Source of the DNA: Brachypterus glaber
Lineage: Eukaryota > Arthropoda > Insecta > Coleoptera > Kateretidae
Direction: 5' to 3'
DNA length: 64,000 nt
Assembly (NCBI GenBank): GCA_958510825.1
Contig: OY294048.1
Coordinates: forward strand, 36,297,026 to 36,361,025
In this document: piece after piece, positions 11,174 to 23,344 of the stretch
How the letters are laid out: each line of letters begins with the position of its first letter
Numbering within the stretch: the first letter of the stretch is position 1
Position numbers and translations under genes: made by a program
The notes under the pieces: model-generated
What the model was told of the DNA's origin: nothing
The model's database searches: none
What the model saw: only the letters and a program-made list of their open reading frames with translations

Positions 11174-11949
11174 AGGGGTGTCTCACTGGCCAAAATGTGT
11201 ACATGTATTGTCAAAAATGCGAAATAATGTCGTATTATCGAGTAATGTCAAGGTAATGTCAAGGTAATGTCAAGGTAATGTCAAGGTAATGTCAAGTAAT
11301 AAATAATAAAATTAAATATGCTCCTAACAAGAGTATCCCGTCCGGCTGTGACAGACGGACGGAAAACCGAGCGATCCTATACGGGTTCACTATTTCGGTA
11401 TTTCGTTACGGACCTAGGGTCCGGGACCCTTTAAAAATGAACATATGTAGTGGTAAGTATTCTTTAGTTGGCCGCAGTATTTTATTTGAATGAATGGTTG
11501 ATTTTTTTACTTATACACCATTACTAGTGGTCTACTGGTGGTACTTTTTTGCACTAGGAAAAAAATGCTTGTATGATTTTTGATAACTAAAAAAAAAATC
11601 GTTTTTTAAGTTTAAGTTTATGTTTAACGAATATGACCTTAATACTATAGAAATAAAAACACCCATCCCATGTCATGTTTCAGAACTAACCTCTCCCTTT
11701 CGCGTAGAAATTTTCACGCACGCAATGTCTACGCGCAGGTGTAAATAGTAGATAATGTCTACGCACATGCGCACTAGGACATAATGTCTGTAATGTCAAG
11801 TAATGTCTTGCAATGTCAAGTAATGTCTTGAAATGTCAAGTAATGTCATGTAATGTCAAGTAATGTCAGGTAATGTCCCGTATTGTCAAGTAATGTCGAG
11901 GTAATGTCAGCTAAAGCGTACATGTATTGTCAAAGGTGAGACACCCCTC
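11174..11949. mobile_element. CGAGGGGT element 1, internal TAATGTCAAG repeats
   Basis: Left end cgaggggtgtctcac and right end gtgagacacccctcg. The 8-bp direct repeat ATTATATA flanks it exactly. Both sides carry tgtacatgtattgtcaaa. Tandem taatgtcaag(g) units fill 11220-11300 and 11765-11905. No transposase. Confidence 0.85.
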
Positions 11950-12808
11950 GATTATATATTTTTAAAAATTTTAAAAAGGTACATTATAAAAGTGTAAAAT
12001 TCGTTTCTGATTTTTTTTTGAATGTATCAAATAATTGAAGGGTTAAGTACAAAAAAGTTAAAATTTTAGCAAATTTAAGTCAATTTTTCACTCGGTGTAA
12101 AATTTTGCCCAACAAGTACTCTATCTAAGTACTTACTCTGTAAGTATTTTTTTGAAAAACTAAAAAAACTTTTTTTTATTTTTTTGTTTTATTTTGTTGG
12201 CAGCAGTATTTTTTATAAATGAAAATAAAGTTTAGTGCCTTATAGACGGCAAACTATTAAAATCTATAAAGAAATTGCACTGCTCTACTACAGAATTTTC
12301 ACAATCAATGAGAAAATCCCTACCAAAATGTCATATAGCTGCTATTTCACGCTTTTTTGCGATCATCAGTGAGCATATATTGGTATGGTGGCTTTCGCAC
12401 TGACTGTTGAAAAATTTAAATACTTAAAAATAAGTATAACTGTATCGAGAGCGTACAAATTGGTGGCGCCATCTAATGTTTGCACAAAAGTACTACACAT
12501 TAGATGTTGGCAGACCTGTAATCTGATAAGAATTATCTATATCTAGATTTTTTATTCAAGTGTATGTCCAAGATACATGTCTCTCCCCCAATGAAACTAT
12601 CCTTGTTTTACTTACTCTGTAAAGTACCCAATATAAATTTTACAGTATTTATATTTTTTACCGTATTAGTTTCCTTTGCAAGGCCGGGAGACCCGGATCT
12701 TAATACGTCCGATAGTTGTATTTCCGCGACTTTAGTAAATAAATCCTAATTATTTATTTAAATATTTTACTTTACTTTCATAACAGATCTCTTAAATTAT
12801 ATCATGTC
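11950..12808. other. Gene-free stretch
   Basis: AT-rich. A 61-codon open stretch (12564-12749, plus strand) has a hydrophobic segment but no recognisable domain, and I do not call it a gene. Confidence 0.5.
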
Positions 12809-12892
12809 TTGCAAAAATCAATTATTACTTAAATAGGTAATATTATATTATAATATAATATTACCTATTTAAGTAATAATTGATTTTTGCAA
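12809..12892. repeat. Perfect 84-bp palindrome
   Basis: Two 42-bp arms with no loop and no mismatch that I can find, beginning ttgcaaaaatcaattattac and centred in a TA-rich tract. Confidence 0.9.
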
Positions 12893-12914
12893 TTTTTCAA
12901 TGAGCGTATAATAA

Positions 12915-13105
12915 TTGCTATTAATCAGTGAGGGTGAATTTTGGGACACGAGCCGAAAGGCGAGTGACCTAATCACCCTAATGATTAATAGCTATTACAC
13001 GCGAGTAGAATTATATACGTTATCCACGGTCGTTTTAAATTTTAAACGATTTATTTTTTTCAGATCCGTGATTAATAGGCCCATTAACCACGGCCGTGGA
13101 TAAAT
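12915..13105. repeat. Two short inverted repeats
   Basis: attgctattaatcagtgagg at 12914 pairs with ctaatgattaatagctatta, and ttatccacggtcg at 13019 pairs with cacggccgtggataa. Probably ends of decayed TIR elements. Confidence 0.5.
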
Positions 13106-13129
13106 TTACTTAACAAATTGTTAAGATCA

Positions 13130-13270
13130 TAATATCCTCGGCTTACAAGTGAAGAGCAAAAAACATGATTTTGAGATATATTGTTTTTTGTAATAATTGT
13201 TTTTGGAAAAAACTACGGCAAATCACAATGACATGTTTGGACATAATAATGTCCAATTTGCAGTTAAATA
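13130..13270. mobile_element. Fragment of the cggcttacaagt element
   Basis: Matches the complement of about 41500-41682: cggcttacaagtgaagagca, then tgttttttgtaataattgtt and ggacataataatgtcc. Confidence 0.7.
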
Positions 13271-14680
13271 AAAAAAACTGAAAAACTAAATTTGAAAAAA
13301 GATATCGACTTAGTGCTGTTATGGGAAATTTTAATTAAACACTTTTTTTTTCATCTCTCATCACACCCCACCCCCGGAATGGAGTTAAAAAATTCTTATC
13401 ATCAGATTCAGTTTCGTCGACCCCAAAAACCCCCTACGTATACCAACTTTGACGCAAATATTGAAAACATCTAAAAATATTTACTCCTCACCCCCTAGGG
13501 GGTCGATTTAGAAAATTATCATATCAAGTCCCTAGCTTAAAGCGTTCTTAAGTGTTCGTGATTTATATTTACATAAAACCTCATAAAACGGAAAAATACG
13601 CAGAAAATACTGCTGCCGACAAGAATACTTTTTCCCTATAGGCCTAGGTTCATCAAAGCCACAAACGTAAAAAAATAAAATGCTAGTTTTCAAAAAGTTT
13701 CTATTCTTGTAAAGCGAAAAAAAAAATTGAAAAAAAAAATAAAAAAATATTTTTTAGTAGAAAATCTCGTAGAAAACAAAAAGAAAAAAAACTACAAGAA
13801 TGCACGTCTCAGCAAACAAACAAGCACTATTAGTACTAAGTCGCTGAATGAATGAATGAAATCAATAAAAATTACCTGAACTCAAAACTCAAAAAACACT
13901 ATTTTTTAAGAGTGCAAAATCGTGCAAATACTAAGACTATTTTTAAATTGTATATCATCTTTAAATCTCCAACTACTCCTACACTGGGAGACCTACTTCA
14001 TACTCAGAGCTATCCCTTTCACCCCGAAAGTAAATAATAATTTTAAATTACATCTTAAATAAATTTTAAAAGTATTGATAAAAGTTGGCTATAAAAAAAT
14101 ATTAAATCAATTGAGGACCCAGTTTTGGAGGCGTTGGTTTACGTTTGGTTTGGTTTTTTGTTGTTTGGTGTTTTTTTTTTAATACAGGGCGTTGCTTTAC
14201 GTTAACGTTGGTTTTGCGCCTGTTTTTTTTTTAGTTTTGCAGATATTCTTCGGAGAATGTCGATATTCCCCAGACATCGGTATTTCAAAGTAACATATAC
14301 ATACACAAAATCGTTCAGTACGCCCTATAATTTTTTTATGAAAAAGTTTAAATATATTTGGTATGCCACGAATTTTCATCAGATTTCATGTGGATTATCT
14401 GGAAATCCAGATGTGCTGATATAATCTATATATTTTCTCATAAGAATTGTTTTTTTAATTTGTAAATTCCTGACGAAGTTTCATATGGCCAGCCAGCCAG
14501 CCATCAAGTTACATCGAGTTTTCATAACATTTGTTGCGGTTTCAGAGCTTTCATTTGAAAATTAGAACTGGGTTTTACGTGTTTTTATCAAAAAATTTTA
14601 AATGACGCGTCCGAGCGGTAAGAAATTTTCAGTGTACCCATTTACAAACTAGTGGAATCTTTAAAATACAAAAAGAAACT
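13271..14680. other. Gene-free stretch
   Basis: Contains one diverged unit of the 'ttatcagattca...cccc' repeat (about 13395-13510), also arrayed at 19120-19380 and 52085-52620, plus poly-A/T tracts. No gene is supported. Confidence 0.5.
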
Positions 14681-14689
14681 TAACCTTCT

Positions 14690-15080
14690 AATTTATTATT
14701 CCATCAATCTATTTTCTAATCATCGTACAGAGTGATATTGGTAGACTGACAGTTTCGGGCTGCTGGCCCTCTTCAGTACCAAGAGTCAACTCTGCACGCT
14801 GATTAAGAAAACGTTTTTAGACTTTACTCGCAAAAGGAATATAGCCATTCGATTGATGTAGACTTGTGCGCCATCTATTTCTAGATGTAGACAACTACTC
14901 ATACCTCTCCTAATCTGGAGACTTTGAATGGTAGCAAGTTAAAGACTTGTGTGTCTCAAGCACATAGTACCACTAACGGGTGGTTAGACGTAAAATTAGT
15001 AAGCACAGAAATTTTTAATTTTAAACAAAATTATAAAAATATTAATTTATTATTCCATCAATCTATTTTCTAATCATCAA
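14690..15080 (+). repeat. Dispersed repeat with direct terminal segments
   Basis: The segment taatttattattccatcaat... opens (14690) and closes (15043) the copy. Between are tcgtacagagtgatattggt, gacagtttcgggctgctggc and ccctcttcagtacc. A copy is at 16727-17095 and an inverted partial copy at 17100-17345. The class is unknown; the direct ends and a phrase of the 'gaaactgtcagt' type recall Penelope-like elements, but no reverse transcriptase is seen. Confidence 0.6.
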
Positions 15081-15266
15081 AGAAAATATATATAAGAACT
15101 TTAGCTTCCGTGTTAAACGTAGGCAACACAGATTACAAAAAGGTTGTTGGCGCCATCTAGCACGTAAATTGCGGACTATTGTCGGTTTCTGTAAAAACCC
15201 CTAGTGACATCTAGCGGAAATTTTAAGTAATAGAGATGGCGCCAATTTCAAATCCTTAATAAAATT

Positions 15267-15376
15267 GTTAATTAAAACACGTTGAAGGACAATGACGCCG
15301 TCGAGCGGTTTGCCTGCATTTTTGCAGACATACCGCTGGGCAGCGTCATTGTCCTTCAACGTGTTTTAATTATAAC
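15267..15376. mobile_element. Hairpin element
   Basis: About 32-bp arms from gttaattaaaacacgttgaa to its complement, loop about 45 bp with its own small palindrome (tgcatttttgcag). Confidence 0.75.
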
Positions 15377-15934
15377 TTTGAATTCTCCATTCAAAGTAAT
15401 AAAAGAATAAAATAAAAATGCAAAACAAAAATAAAACAATTTATTTCATTTAAAAAAAGTACATACAAGAATAATTCTTAATTACCTATACATAAAGAAT
15501 AATTTTTTATCAAATCAATGAAAATATTTTACTGGACGAAATCCGAAAATTGTTTTTTTTATCACCCTCAGCTTTTACAACATAAAAATAATTATATTAT
15601 TATATTATTATTATTATACACCGTTTTATAAGAGAATATATTCTCGTATACGAATCGCACGTCACAGTGCGTAAACTAAATATCACTCTGTATGGATATT
15701 GGCAGGGGCGGATTTATTTCATTTTAAGGGGAGAAGGGGCATCCATAAGGAAAAAAATGAAAAAAATTGCGCATTCACCAAAAATATAACTTTGAAGGTA
15801 TTTCTAATAGAAATTTTCTATGCTAATATATCTCGCGGGGGGGGGGGGGCATGGGACTATAAAATTTAAAAAATAGAGTTTTTACCCACATGACTTAAAA
15901 CTAAAACTGGGGTACATACTCGTAATACTAATTG
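15377..15934. other. Gene-free stretch with a G homopolymer
   Basis: Holds a G run at about 15837-15849 and a segment (15630-15690) related to the arm of the hairpin element at 56116-56374. No gene. Confidence 0.5.
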
Positions 15935-16345
15935 AATAATCGCCACTGACTGTTTCCAAAAACACTAAAAACGCATGAAAGCATAATTAATATTTAATTT
16001 AATTGTTTTGTATATCAATTACTCACTTTTAAAAGCTTTGCTGACATAAACTTTCGACCCTCCTTAAGAGTGTGGCTCGTTGGTTAATAGCCACTGATTG
16101 GTTTCAAAAACACTAAAAACATGAATGGATCATTAATATTTAGTTTTATTTGTTACGTATGTATTTTACTTACTTTTAAAAGCTTCACGGAAAGAAACAT
16201 TCGACCCTCTTCAAAAGTGTAACCAATTGGTTAATCGCCACTGATTGGTTTCAAAAACACTAAAAACACTAAAGGCATAATTATTATTTGGTTTTAATTG
16301 TTGTGTACGTATATTTATTCAAATAATTACCTTTTCCAAAGTTAT
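15935..16345. repeat. Tandem repeat, about 140-bp unit, three copies
   Basis: Each unit holds cactgattggtttcaaaaac, actaaaaacatg, ttacttttaaaagctt and ttcgaccctc. Units start near 15940, 16088 and 16230; the third is partial. Confidence 0.8.
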
Positions 16346-16726
16346 TAAAATTTTTCGTCGCACACCAATCCAAGATTTAGATTTTTTGAGGTTAGAAACA
16401 CGGAAACCCCCGCTTTATATATATTTTTTTTACAACAAAGTAAGTCTAATACTTTCAATGGGATTTTGTTTTAAATGTGGTCAATATGCAATATAGAATC
16501 ATTCTTAATAATATTATCTTAAAATATTTACTATTTTTTAATTTATTATTATTTTTAATACGATGCCATCTATCAGGATAAATGTAAAGCTTTACATGAA
16601 AAGATAAAAGAAACCTATCTGTTAAAAATTACAAAAAATAACGCTAGCGACATCTAGCACGTAAATTGCGATGCTATGGCGGCCATTTTTAGCTGTGTTG
16701 CAAGGTCACCTACTTAAGGCTGGCCC

Positions 16727-17345
16727 CCCTGCTAATCATCGTACAGAGTGATATTGGTAGACTGACAGTTTCGGGCTGCTGGCCCTCTTCAGTACCAAGA
16801 GTCAACTCTGCACGCTGATTAAGAAAACGTTTTTAGACTTTACTCGCAAAAGGAATATAGCCATTAGATTGATGTAGACTTGTGCGCCATCTATTTCTAG
16901 ATGTAGACAACTACTCATACCTCTCCTAATCTGGAGACTTTGAATGGTAGCAAGTTGAAGACTTGTGTGTCTCAAGCACATAGTACCACTAACGGGTGGT
17001 TAGACGTAAAATTAGTAAGGACAGAATTTTTTAATTTTAAACAAAATTATAAAAATATTAATTTATTATTCCATCAATCTATTTTCTAATCATCGTACAG
17101 AGTGATATTGGTAGACAAGATGGCGCACAAGTCTACATCAATCTAATGGCTATATTCCTTTTGCGAGTAAAGTCTAAAAACGTTTTCTTAATCAGCGTGC
17201 AGAGTTGACTCTTGGTACTGAAGAGGGCCAGCAGCCCGAAACTGTCAGTCTACCAATATCACTCTGTACGATGATTAGAAAATAGATTGATGGAATAATA
17301 AATTAATATTTTTATAATTTTGTTTAAAATTAAAAATTTCTGTCC
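16727..17345. repeat. Dispersed repeat copy plus inverted partial copy
   Basis: 16727-17095 repeats 14720-15080 with few differences. 17117-17345 is the complement of its first half (gcgcacaagtctacatcaat to aataataaattaatat), so the two form a large imperfect palindrome around 17100. Confidence 0.8.
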
Positions 17346-17780
17346 TTATTAACCTTCTAATTTTGTGATTCTGAAGCGAAAGGGCTATATCTAGGAAAAT
17401 ATAAATAGTAAGAATAGCGTACTTGCCACGCCGCAGAATTATTTACGTGTATGGCTTATAAAATATCTTATATACATATAAAAGGACAGAAAATTTCCCT
17501 TGACGTTTAAGTAAATATTAAATAACAATTTTTTTTTTCTACTACCTAATTAAGTGCTAGCTTTCATATTATCTAGTGTTGTCAAGGCTTATTTATCTTG
17601 ACAAGCAATAAAATCAGTGAACTCATTTACGACGACGGTCAATAATGAAATTTTTTTTGAGGCAACTACTAACTGTTTTCAACTTATTTGTAAACTGACA
17701 GCTATGTCAAAATAATTTTTAAACTTTATTTTTAACTGATATTTGGAGTTAATAGCTTTAGGTAATAGAGAAAAAAAAAT
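17346..17780. other. Gene-free stretch
   Basis: AT-rich sequence without coding signal or recognised element. Confidence 0.5.
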
Positions 17781-17781
17781 A

Positions 17782-17903
17782 GTATATACACCACGTATGC
17801 GAACTGTCTTAAGTGTTCTCGACAAATTTTTTTGCCTCGACTCCGTCTAAAAAACTTCAGTCTCGAACACTAAAGACAGTTCGCATACTAGGTGCATAAT
17901 ATA
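17782..17903. mobile_element. Hairpin element
   Basis: Ends gtatatacaccacgtatgcg and gcatactaggtgcataatat with inner gaactgtctt/aagacagttc and gttctcga/tcgaacac pairs. A relative lies at about 60205-60312. Confidence 0.65.
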
Positions 17904-17914
17904 CTATTGTCCTT

Positions 17915-18890
17915 TAGCATATCTAATCACATGACTAAATTATTTTTCATACCTATACGGAACGGCTCGCGTATGGAAGGCATCCAAAGCTCTGGGGCAG
18001 GACTCTTCGTGGAGGACCTGGACTTGCAAAAGAGTTTTCCACTTGGACGCTTTTCCACTGTCTTCCAAGCTGAGGTCTATGCTATACAGGAAGCGGCAAA
18101 TTGCAGGGAATAAGGCAGCACCGGGGGTAGATATATACATCTGCTCGGACAGTCAAGCCGCTCTAAAGGCATTGTGCAATCCCAGCACTAGGTCACTCCT
18201 AGTCAGGGAGTGTGCAGAAGCCTTGGAAGAGCTAGCAAGGACCAAAAACGTTCAACTGGTATGGGTACCGGGTCATGGTGGAATTCCCGGAAACGAGAAG
18301 GCAGATGAACTTGCAAGACTCGGATCAGGGATGGCCTGCACGGGGCCAGAACCTATATTGGGTGTTACGAGGAAGCAGGCAAAGACCGCTCTCGATGAGT
18401 GGGCTTATACCAAGCTAAAGGAGCAATGGAGAGCGGTCGACGGTTGCCGGCAAGCTAGGGACTTCCTGGCTGGCCCAAGCAAATCAAAGACCGACTGGTT
18501 GCTGGAAAAAGGAAGAACTGCACTCAGACAACTTGTGGGGTCCTCACGGGCCACTGCAGGCTAAGACAGCACCTGGCAACAATGCGGATTCTAGAGAGTC
18601 CGCTATGCCCAGAGTGCGAAGAGGATGAAACATCCCCTCATTACTTAGCCGAGTGTGTCAGATACGACAGGATCAGGTTGCAAGTCTTTGAAACTCAAAG
18701 ACTCAACCAAGAGGAACTAATAGGTCTCCCCTGGGCCAATATCCTGACCTTTATTGAAAGGACGGGCAGGTTCAAGGAGGACTCAAATTAGTAAATGGCT
18801 GGGATTGCCTGGGGTGACAAAAAGGGCCAGAAATGGCCTAGTTGTCCGGCTTTGGCCAACCCAAAAATTTACTACTACTACTACTACATA
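17915..18890 (+). pseudogene. Non-LTR retrotransposon, 5'-truncated, RNase H region
   Basis: The reading frame is broken at least twice. 17970-18113 reads GIQSSGAGLFVEDLDLQKSF and AEVYAIQEAA (start of RNase H). After a shift, 18103-18540 reads IYICSDSQAALKAL and LVWVPGHGGIPGNEKADELA, with the conserved Asp and His-Gly of RNase H. After another shift near 18540 come [40 protein letters not shown] and [11 protein letters not shown], a zinc-knuckle-like C-terminus. A (CTA)n run at about 18869-18888 is the 3' tail. RNase H downstream of RT is known from the I and related clades. Near-identical 3' pieces lie in the Elongin B intron (30809-31093 and 31552-31732). Confidence 0.85.
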
Positions 18891-19119
18891 CCTATACGGA
18901 AAGTTTTTTGCATATTTTTAAAGCTATGTATATATTTCCGACATTTTTTTTAATTAAAAGGCACTATATTATTCTAGAGCCCTAATAGGGCCGAAGTAAC
19001 CTTATATAGATTTTACAATTTAATACTAATTATGTATACACTCTTATGTATACACTCTTATTTTATCTTAATTTGTTTGTTTAATGTTAATGGTAATTGC
19101 TTTCCCATTAGTATATAGG

Positions 19120-19380
19120 GGTTTTTAAGGTTGCTAAAAGTAAATCTGATAATAAAAAAATCCAACTTCGCCCCCTGAAGGGCGGGGAGGGGCTAGTTTT
19201 AGTGAAAATTGACATATATGGGTTTTTGCGGTAGCTAAAAGTTAATCTGATAATAACAAAATTCTAACTCCACCCCCTGAAAGGTGGGGGGTAGTTTTAG
19301 TGAAAATTTGTATATTGGGGTTTTTGAGGTTGCTGAAAGTGAATCTGATAATAAAAAACCCATTTAATGCGCGGAGGTGA
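19120..19380. repeat. Tandem repeat, about 97-bp unit, three copies
   Basis: Units contain ggggtttttaaggttgctaa, aatctgataataa and a C-rich/G-rich patch. It is the complement of the 52085-52620 array. Confidence 0.75.
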
Positions 19381-20122
19381 AAAATGGGAAAGCGTTTTTA
19401 TTGGGCAGTGTATTTTTATTGAAAAAAATATTTACGTGTATGAATGACAAAATATTTTTCCGCACAAAAAACCGATCCGTCATAAAAATATTATGACGTA
19501 TCGTTTTTTTTTTCATTCATTCATATTATGAACTATTATTTTTCTATTTAACGACATAAGAGGTCTCTACTTTTTTTTCTGTTGGGTTGGTAACATACAA
19601 AAGCAACTGGTAGCAAATTGACGTTTTGCGTGCAAATGTCAATGTCGATTTAAAGTTTAATTTTTTATAAAATTTTGTGTTTGGGTTATTTTTTACCGTG
19701 TTAAAATTGTGGACTGGTTACTTGCAGTGAAAAAAGAAGAGATGACTGTAAAATATATCAAAATATCATTTGTTCTTAAAATTTTAAACATAGTGTAAAC
19801 TAATTAAGAAATTCTTGATCCTTACTCATATTGGAGTTGATTTAAATAAACCATAGAAAAAAATTGTTATCTCTCCAAAATATAAATTTATTGTCTATTA
19901 AACAAACATTACAGCGACAATTGTTTCGACTTTTTTAACATAAAGTCATTTTCAAGTTTTTAAATTTATAAACAAATTAACTTGAGTACACATTATTAGA
20001 ATTTTTTTTTTTCTATGGTTTATAGTGTAAACTGTAATGCCAATCCAAAACAAAAATCCCTAAATCATTCATCAATTTAAATGTAAGTTTTTTAAACTTT
20101 AGAGCAAAATAGAAAAAATTGT
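19381..20122. other. Gene-free stretch with TIR-like ends at 19855-20030
   Basis: aaaccatagaaaaaaa (19849) pairs with ttttttttctatggttt (20008), enclosing acagcgacaattgtttcgac. A possible small element; otherwise AT-rich. Confidence 0.45.
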
Positions 20123-20222
20123 ATAAAGCACTCGTTTCATAACACGTTTTTAGAGCACTAGTACTTTAGAAAACTCGCCGCAAGCGGCAAACGTATGTTA
20201 TGAAACTAGTACTTTAATATAC
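20123..20222. repeat. Palindromic repeat with gccgcaagcggc core
   Basis: gtttcataacacgtttttag pairs with aaacgtatgttatgaaac around aactcgccgcaagcggc. Relatives are at 1847-1955 and 30095-30190. Confidence 0.7.
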
Positions 20223-21157
20223 TACCCAGACAGCACATGATATTTTAACGACGTCTTTTTTAGATCTTAATTATGTCTGGACACCTAAAGACATAAAAAG
20301 GATATCTTATGGACTTCTTTTTAGGGATGTTTAAAATATATCTGATTATGATGTCTATAAGATGTCTTTTAAGTATGGGAGATTAGCTCAGCGGTCTAAG
20401 GCATCGATATAGCATTGACTCTGAGCTAATGATCGTGAGTTCAAACCTCACTGGCGCCGATTGCCTTTTTCAGTTAATTAATAATTGAAATTTGGCGAAG
20501 GCGTACTCCCTAGGTATATTGGTTCGAAAGTCAATTAAAGCCGGTGGTTCCCTCTACTACTAGCCCACATAAGTCCTGGACTTAGGGGATGCTTAATTAA
20601 GTAGAAAAAAAAATAAAAAAAAAAAATTAAAATTAATTAAAGTATCGGTACAAGACGTCTTAATTTCGATACTCATCGCTAAAAATAAATTAACAACAAT
20701 AAGTATTAAAAAAATTACCATTTTTTTAAAATCTTTTTTTGAAAAACAAATTAAAAAAAAATATTCATTTTTTTTTCATTTTTTTTTATTTTCTTTTTAC
20801 GAAAAACGAAAAATTATAAAAAAAATTCAAAAAAGAAATTTTCAAAAAAAAAAATAAAAAAAAATAAAAAAATCACATTTTTTAAGATTTTTTTGACAAA
20901 CAAATAACCTCTCATCCTAATTCTTATTACGCTTTTTATATCAATACGACCGTACCTAGCAATGTAAATGGGAGGGGGGTATTATGTTGTAAAGTCGCCT
21001 GTGCAAGGCGTCAGTAAGGCGTCTTAGAAAAGATGTCTTAAATACGTTACCTTTTGTAACATACGACGTCTTTAAGATGCATATACGGCGAAAACCGACG
21101 TTCTTAAGACGTATGACGAGCTGCGACATCTTTAAGTCATCTTTGTGCTGTCTGGGT
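20223..21157. mobile_element. TIR element, CCCAGACAGCACA ends
   Basis: Ends acccagacagcaca and tgtgctgtctgggt are a perfect 14-bp inverted repeat. The interior near both ends is dense in GACGTC, AAGACGT and GATGTCTT motifs. It carries a tRNA-derived SINE at 20383-20620. No transposase frame. Confidence 0.8.
20383..20640 (+). mobile_element. tRNA-derived SINE, copy 1
   Basis: The head is tRNA-like: A box tagctcagcggtctaaggc (20388 on) and B box gagttcaaacctc (20438 on), spaced as in a tRNA with a variable loop. The body reads ttggcgaaggcg, agccggtggttcc and gatgcttaattaagtaga, ending in an A-rich tail. It belongs to the same family as 37617-37850. Confidence 0.8.
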
Positions 21158-22890
21158 ATTAAACGCCGCGGCGTGTCGCAGCGATACGAATCACTCGAAA
21201 ATAATTTTGTGTATGGGAGCCCAAATGTGTAAATGGAAAATTACACAAAATATTATTTGTATGAATAAAATGCTTTTATAATAATTTAAAAACAGTATGT
21301 GTACAATTATTGTTAATTATCGTTAACCTTTAATGTTGTTTACTTCCGAATTTGTAAAAAGAAATTCTTGTTTCAATTCAAGTTTAAGGTTTTAATTTAA
21401 ATAGAATAAAATTAAAAGTAAAATTTATATTGTATTTTTCAAAATACGTACATTGCTGGAATATCTAATTTAAACGTACCTATAAGATTTATACTTTATA
21501 ATATACCGTTTCAAATACTTATTACGTAACACACATATGAGAAGAGTTAATTTATTAAAAAGGAAAATCGACTTTTCCGGTAAAATTTCTGAAAAGATCC
21601 TTGGTGAGCTTTATATTCCTTTAACCCCTTTCGCCCCATTGTATAGATTTTTTTGGTATAGCAATATTTACCACAATATTCCCAGTTGGATATTGGTATA
21701 CGGGAGTTTTCATATAAGTATGGTATATATACCCTATAGGAACCTATACCTTGCAAAACTTAGACTTCAAAGTTCATATAGAATAGTATATTCTATAACT
21801 AGTATGGAATAGACAATATTCCGGGCGAGTAAGACGGTCCTGCGAGCGCGGAATGACTATTCTATACGTGTTGTAGACTATACTTTTTCTTCGACTGCAA
21901 ATATGAAACACTCTATGGCTTTAAACTGCGGAGAATGTTAAAAACAATGTTTTTTGTGACTTGACATTGTAAATGCAACAAAACACATATCTTTAAACAA
22001 ACCTATTAATGTTATTTAATAATTTTATCTAATCAGTACTTAAAAAAGATTTTTACTTAATTTTAGCACATATTTACAAATAATAATGCAAAAATTGAAG
22101 GTTATGTCAGATTTTTGTGACAGATATCACGTTTAAATATTTAACAATAGATTTGATAAAAAACTGCTCAAATATTAAGAAAAACTAATAAACTTTATGT
22201 AATTTTAACGCAAAACTTGAAATTGCATTAAATTATTCAATATTTCATGGCAATATATATATATATCTATATTTTTTTTGCTAATTTTGTTACAGTTTTC
22301 TTTACTTTTATAAATAAGAGATGGCACTACATATGCTCATTCTAACCTTGATACGGAATATTCATACCGTATCTAGAGCTAGAATGTATTCATTCTGTGT
22401 TTGAAAAGTGTGTGTATTTGCATAGATTCTAAAGCAGTCGTAGAAAAAAAACTATACAACTGTAGAGAATTTCACAAACTTGGCTTCGCCCTATTGAAAA
22501 TGACCAGTCTGCCCGGGTATAAATGTTGCATAGACCCGTCATTTTCAGCAGGGCGTTATTAGAAACAGCTATGTCTTTAAAGATAGATCTGCTCTATTCA
22601 TACTTTTTAATTGATTTGTCATCCCAAATGCGCATATCAAAATGAAAGTATCGACAAAATTTTAAGAATATTCTTAATATTCTTTAGTTTTAAAATTGAT
22701 GGTGTTTATCCCAATACAGGTACCAGGTAACCAACTTTTACTTGACAGATTTAATGTTACCAGTTTAAAAAACAGAAGAGCTTCTATAGAACAGAGTTAT
22801 AACTCTGTTCTGAATACATTTAAATGTTTTTCTCTAAAAATTAGTAGTAATTTAATACCTCCGTTACTTCATTAGTTTAATTTGTTCTGG
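21158..22890. other. Gene-free stretch
   Basis: Contains a repeat at about 21780-21835 (gtatggaatagacaatattcc, gcgagcgcggaatgac) that recurs at 56645-56755, and a TA dinucleotide run near 22250. No gene is supported. Confidence 0.5.
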
Positions 22891-22911
22891 AGTTATCGTG
22901 TCCACAAAAAT

Positions 22912-22965
22912 CGTGACGGACAGACGGACGGATAGATGGACAGACGGACAGACGGACATTTGTAA
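22912..22965. repeat. GACG/GACA simple repeat
   Basis: Imperfect gacggacagacggac units. A similar gaccgatc-type run lies at 52750-52800. Confidence 0.7.
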
Positions 22966-23344
22966 AGTTTCTTATTTTTTCATAAAACACATTTGTATCC
23001 AAGAATTAGGGCGTTTTTTGGCGATTTTAAGAAATTCTAAACTACCGTATAATACTATTCTGGCGCTTGCGCTGTGAGTAGTATATTATTTAGAATAATT
23101 CTAAACTCGTTCCTCGTTTTGACCAAAGTCACCCCAGCAGCTAAAGTAACCCCATTTTACGGTACCTACGATCGAGATATAAATAGAAATACTTGTGCTT
23201 ACATTTTTATTTTAATATTCGAATGTCAATGTCAATGTTGGAAGGACCCGTTTTCTTGGAATAAGGAATCACCGCATGTATTTTACTATAATTAATTATA
23301 TTCATTAGATTAGTTTTTATTACTTCCTATTAGAGTTCGTGAAT

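Noticed and set aside
12564..12749. Small secreted peptide with hydrophobic N-terminus
   Set aside because: No recognisable mature peptide, AT-rich codon use and no splice context; it looks like chance.
20383..20465. A tRNA gene
   Set aside because: A and B boxes are present, but the acceptor stem does not pair well and the sequence continues into a SINE body shared with 37617-37850.
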